Below, in pieces: positions 60,195-64,000 of a DNA stretch of 64,000 nt; within the stretch, counting starts at the first letter, position 1; every line of letters starts with the position of its first letter. The DNA is taken from NCBI RefSeq assembly GCF_046630445.1, contig NC_092334.1, positions 192,454,501 to 192,518,500 on the forward strand, in the 5' to 3' direction. Origin of the DNA: Rutidosis leptorrhynchoides (Eukaryota > Streptophyta > Magnoliopsida > Asterales > Asteraceae). The notes below the pieces were generated by a model that worked only from the letters and a program-made list of their open reading frames with translations, searched no databases and had not been told where the DNA came from. The position numbers and the translations under genes were made by a program.

Positions 60195-62545
60195 GTGTGG
60201 GGAGATTCAAATGTTCTAAAAAGAAAATGCTATCTAGAGTTAGTTGTTCTGTTCTCGTGTAGTTCCGAGAATGGAACCCGATTGGTCTTTTCCGCTAGCA
60301 GACACTAAAGAACTAGTTTTCTCCCTCCATTCTGAATTTTTGTTTTGTAGGTTTTTTTTATGAAATTAATATGCATTTTAATTTAAGTTTTTAAAAACAA
60401 AATTTACTTTAATTCATTAAGTTTAAAAAATGATTTCTAAAATTCGTCGTGAGTTAAAGACTAGGTCGTTGAGCCGAAATTGCTTTACCCGAGGGCGGGG
60501 CGACAAATTTTGTTATCATTATTTTTATTGATCTAAAGTATGCCAAAAAGATATTAGACTTTATAAATTTTTGAACGTGGGGTAATATACCCAACTTCAA
60601 AAATATGTATATATATGTTTGTATTTTATATTATGTACAAAACAGGGTAGAACAACGCACTTTCAAAGACTAACATTAAGTTCAGCAAAAGGTACTAATT
60701 TTGACGACAAGACGCAAAACAACAAATGTGATATAACAAATGAAGGAATGAATGATGAGGCGCCATCAATCATTCGACGAGCTTGGTAATTACAAACTCG
60801 GTATTTTTAATCACTTTTCTACGCTAATCACCCTCATGAATTTAAATTATAGTCTGATTTCATGCAAATGAGGGCATTGCATGATCTTAAGTGTGGGGAA
60901 GGATTATAAATTCTCTCAGGTTGGTTTATTTGCCAAATTTTGTGAAAATTTGAAAAATTTTCAATTAAATGAAGTCAAAATCATGATTATACATATTTAT
61001 GAACGATGAAAACTAGGTGATAATACCGAAATTATCGTTACCTCGAAAAGGACATAAATTGAGAAACACCCTAAAACGCTTGAATTCATTTAAAATGAAA
61101 TAGAAGAAAATAAAAAGGCAAAGAAAGAAACTAAGTGTGGGAAGAATGTACCAAGTTATTCAATTTAAAACATATATCACATATTTTCGTACAAGATTAT
61201 TGCAGGTACTTTTGCTTTGGACGATACTAATCAGTTTTACCCGGTTTACTGTAATACTTTTGAAAAAAGAGATGGATCTACACGATGAATCAATTCCATC
61301 ATTAAAAGGAAGTAAAGTCTTCCGAAAAAGACACGCGCTTCTTGATTTAGGTCATGAAGTTGTCGTCCAGACCAGCTGTAGGTTGACGAAAAATCTAGAA
61401 AAGTCATCACTAAAATCAGCAGGAAATCCACGGACCTCAGCATCAAACAGGGTCGCCAAGTGGTCAGATTTATCCTAACCATGAGAAGGATTTATCTCGT
61501 ACAATGGGGGGCACCGTGCAAATTAGCTTGATAAGACTAATGAATCAGATCCCCAGAAAAGGATAATCTCCTTAAAGATTAAAAATCAGCTTTTAAGACT
61601 GATAATACTCAATCCTAGAGATTGACCTTAAAGATTGAGAATTCAAACTCATGGAATTCGATGATATCTAAACTCGAGCATGAACGAGAAAATATTTTGA
61701 TCAAAAATACAAACCGATTTGTTTTCTGAAAAACCATTTTCAATGCGTTCATTACCATTGAACGTAAAATCCTAAGAAATTCACCTGGAATTCATTAGGT
61801 CACCTGAACCAAATCGGGTGTCAACCGTAAGAACGGTGGTTGCATAGCATGGTCGGAGACAGGACCTTGTGCCAGACCGAAAAATTATAGGATGATCTTT
61901 ACTATCGCTCCTACCAAGGATAGTTCTAGCATCCGACACGTTAATAAGACCATAATCATCTGCATGTCACGGGACATTGCCTTAACAGTTTCTTATTCAT
62001 CGCTTTCCTTTACAACCGGACGGTAGTTTACCGAAAGGTAATATACGGAACAAGTAAACTGGATGTGTGCTTTCCGATACCGGGATAGCAGTGGATTACA
62101 CGAACCTAAAAGTTTTAGCCAAAATATTGATCCACAAATATATTTTGCAACACCGATGATGGATCAAATCAGAAAACTTATCTAGGGTAAAAGCTAGAAT
62201 GAATTTTCAAAAGATCAAATGTTTTCATAAAGATCCAATTTCCTTAATGGATCTAAATTTTTATAGTCATGTGGGACTGTAAACCGCCTTTCAAATGTGC
62301 ACTTTGCTTTGGAAACCGAAAGTAAATCGGCTATTTGATTGCAAGTGTCGTTGTCCTAAACCCAAGGCAACTGTGGATGACACACCCACCTTTAACCATG
62401 GTTCTATTGTTAATATCATTGTTTATACCGCTCTATCAAAATCACTGATGTACAAAGTGTGAAGAATAAAGAAGTGATTCGTGTGATGTATTATATTATT
62501 TCAAGACTGTATTGCTTGAGGACAAGCAACGCTCAAGTGTGGGGA
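59862..62545 (+). repeat. Five dispersed copies of AAGTGTGGGGA
   Basis: Copies at 59862-59872 (inside gag), 60193-60203 (overlapping the gag stop region), 60889-60899, 61133-61142 (GTGTGGGA variant) and 62535-62545 (at the 3' LTR). The last is the functional polypurine tract; the others are internal. Confidence 0.85.
60195..62534 (+). other. 3' interior without pol
   Basis: No enzyme motifs on either strand. The small ORF at 61137-61478 shows no domain. The region after gag in Athila elements normally carries RT, RNase H and integrase; here 2.3 kb of apparently non-coding sequence replaces it. The end GAGGACAAGCAACGCTCAAG before the polypurine motif is the usual Athila/Tat 3' phrase. Confidence 0.6.
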
Positions 62546-62548
62546 TAT

Positions 62549-64000
62549 TGATAAGGCTAAAAAGGAACATATATTTCATAGCAAAATCCCCCAAGAAAGA
62601 CAAGATTTTAGTTGCAATTGTTCCATTTTCGAGTAATATTCGTTTATTTTAAATAAGTGCGAAGACAAAAGGCGAAAACGAAGATTTGAAGACGCAAAGG
62701 TCCAAAAAGCTCAAAAGTACAAGATACAATCAAAAAGGTTCAAATTATTGATGAGGAACGTCTAAAAATGACAAGAGTACAAGTTACAAAACACAAAGTA
62801 CAAAATATAAAATTGTACGCAAGGACGTTCAAAAATCCGGAACCGGGACCAGAGTCAACTCTCAACGCTCGACGCAACGGTGTAAAAATTACGAGTCAAC
62901 TATGCACAAGAATAAAATATAATATTTAAATAATTCATAATAAGAATAATATTAAATAATAAAAAGTTGTTAATTGAGCATAGTTCAGGGGTCATAAGTG
63001 AAAATTCAATTTCTAAATTCGCCTATAAAAGGCTTTGTAATCGTAATGTAAAAACACACCTTTTTCTATCTTTTTCTTATTTATCAATATCAATTATCAA
63101 TATCTATATTCTATATCTCTATCATAATGTTAACTTAATAAGATATAACAATAATCTTAATTTTAATTTTAAATTATGATAATAATAAGATTTATGATAG
63201 AGATCGTTTGAGTGTGTAAGTCGAAATTCTGTCCGTGTAACGCTACGCTATTTTTAATCATTGTAAGTTATGTTCAACCTTTTTACATTAATGTATCGTA
63301 ACTAAGTTATTATTATGCTTATTTGAGCCGAAGTAATCGTGATGTTGGGCTAAAATATTAAGAAGGGGTTATTGAACTTTGGACCATAATTAAGGTTTGG
63401 GCAAAAGACCGACACTTGTGGAAATTGAACTATTGACTATTAATAGATGGGGGGTATTGTCTAATTGAGTGACAACTCATTGGAGTCTGTCGAACCTATC
63501 TTCAAATTAATTAACCTAATAATTAATAATGATTATGGTTGTCCTATTTAGTGATGTTCATATGGAATCTGTTATAATCATTTAATTAATCAATTGGGTT
63601 GGGTAATTGATTATTCATTCTGATCAAGTGGATGAATTAATATTCATAAACTAATTAAAACAGGGGTGGATTACATACAGTGATAACTGGTGTAATTGTT
63701 GACAGAAGTGATAACTGCGTCACAGTTTAAATCCTTAATCAGTTGGAATATTTGACTTCGGGTATAAGGGTAATTTGACGAGGATACTCGCACTTTATTT
63801 TTATGACCGATGGACTATTATGGACAAAAACCAGATAGACGTATCAAATAAACCAGGACAAAGGACAATTAACCCATGGTAATAAATTAAAATCAACACG
63901 TCAAACATCATGATTACGGAAGTTTAAATAAGCATAATTCTTTTATTATATTTCTCATCGTATCTTTATTTACTGTCATTTTATTACTCGCAATTTTATT
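62549..64000 (+). mobile_element. 3' LTR of the Athila-type element, cut by window end
   Basis: First 1452 bp of the LTR. Differences from the 5' LTR at 62793, 62830, 63197, 63234 and 63940 approximately; three look like CpG/CpA changes. Confidence 0.93.

Larger units (their letters stand above)
54529..64000 (+). mobile_element. Athila-type Ty3/gypsy element, gag-protease only, right end outside window
   Basis: 5' LTR 54529-56349, primer site 56356-56373, gag-protease ORF 57477-60194, a long 3' interior without pol, polypurine motif 62535-62545, and 3' LTR from 62549. The tRNA-Asp-like primer site and the Athila-like gag and protease place it with the non-chromodomain Athila/Tat branch. No reverse transcriptase, RNase H or integrase motif is present in 60195-62548, so it needs a helper. 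LTRs differ at 5 of 1452 comparable bases, indicating a young insertion. Confidence 0.88.

Overview
Plant nuclear DNA, almost certainly a eudicot. The sequence is AT-rich, has spliced genes with GT-AG introns, and consists mostly of nested LTR retrotransposons. The Ty3/gypsy chromoviruses here have long LTRs, a TTTCGGGACGAAATTT box before the 3' LTR and TGTAACGACCC / TGTAGTGACCC LTR starts. From memory this resembles Asteraceae genomes, but that family placement is only an inference. One clear host gene is present: an E2 ubiquitin-conjugating enzyme (28066-30472).

Layout. (1) 1-8510: remnant of a pol-less chromovirus-related family on the minus strand. A single LTR (4151-6249) has a primer site on one side and a polypurine tract on the other, so two internal regions share it; 1-1308 and 7199-8508 are the same piece one 7198-bp unit apart. 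(2) 8511-26165: a minus-strand chromovirus cut off inside gag, holding a complete plus-strand member of its own family (9168-21378, TSD CCAGT). Both carry an extra 301-codon ORF before gag. (3) 26166-27422: the 3' end of a Copia element, probably SIRE-like, with four polypurine tracts. (4) 27760-30760: the UBC gene with TATA box, 5' UTR intron and four coding exons; a SINE-like insert lies in intron 3. (5) 31270-34250: small transposons, namely a hairpin, two hAT-type MITEs with 8-bp TSDs, a PIF/Harbinger derivative with TAA TSD and a second SINE-like unit.

(6) 34260-54528: an old, internally deleted chromovirus whose 5' LTR has three tandem copies of a 51-bp TATA-containing unit. Its 5' LTR is split by a young chromovirus (35771-48890, TSD ATGAT) that carries an intact F-box protein gene and a second acidic ORF between primer site and gag. 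(7) 54529-64000: a young Athila-type element (tRNA-Asp-like primer site, gag-protease only, no reverse transcriptase), inserted in the 3' LTR of the element in (6); its 3' LTR runs off the window.

Relative ages by eye agree with the nesting: LTR pairs differ by about 3% in the old element of (6), about 0.5% in the F-box carrier and 5 of 1452 bases in the Athila-type element. A recurring theme is that gag-pol frames are broken by single C-to-T nonsense changes while the accessory ORFs between primer site and gag (301-codon ORF, F-box ORF) stay open. The F-box carrier is the best candidate for something unusual.
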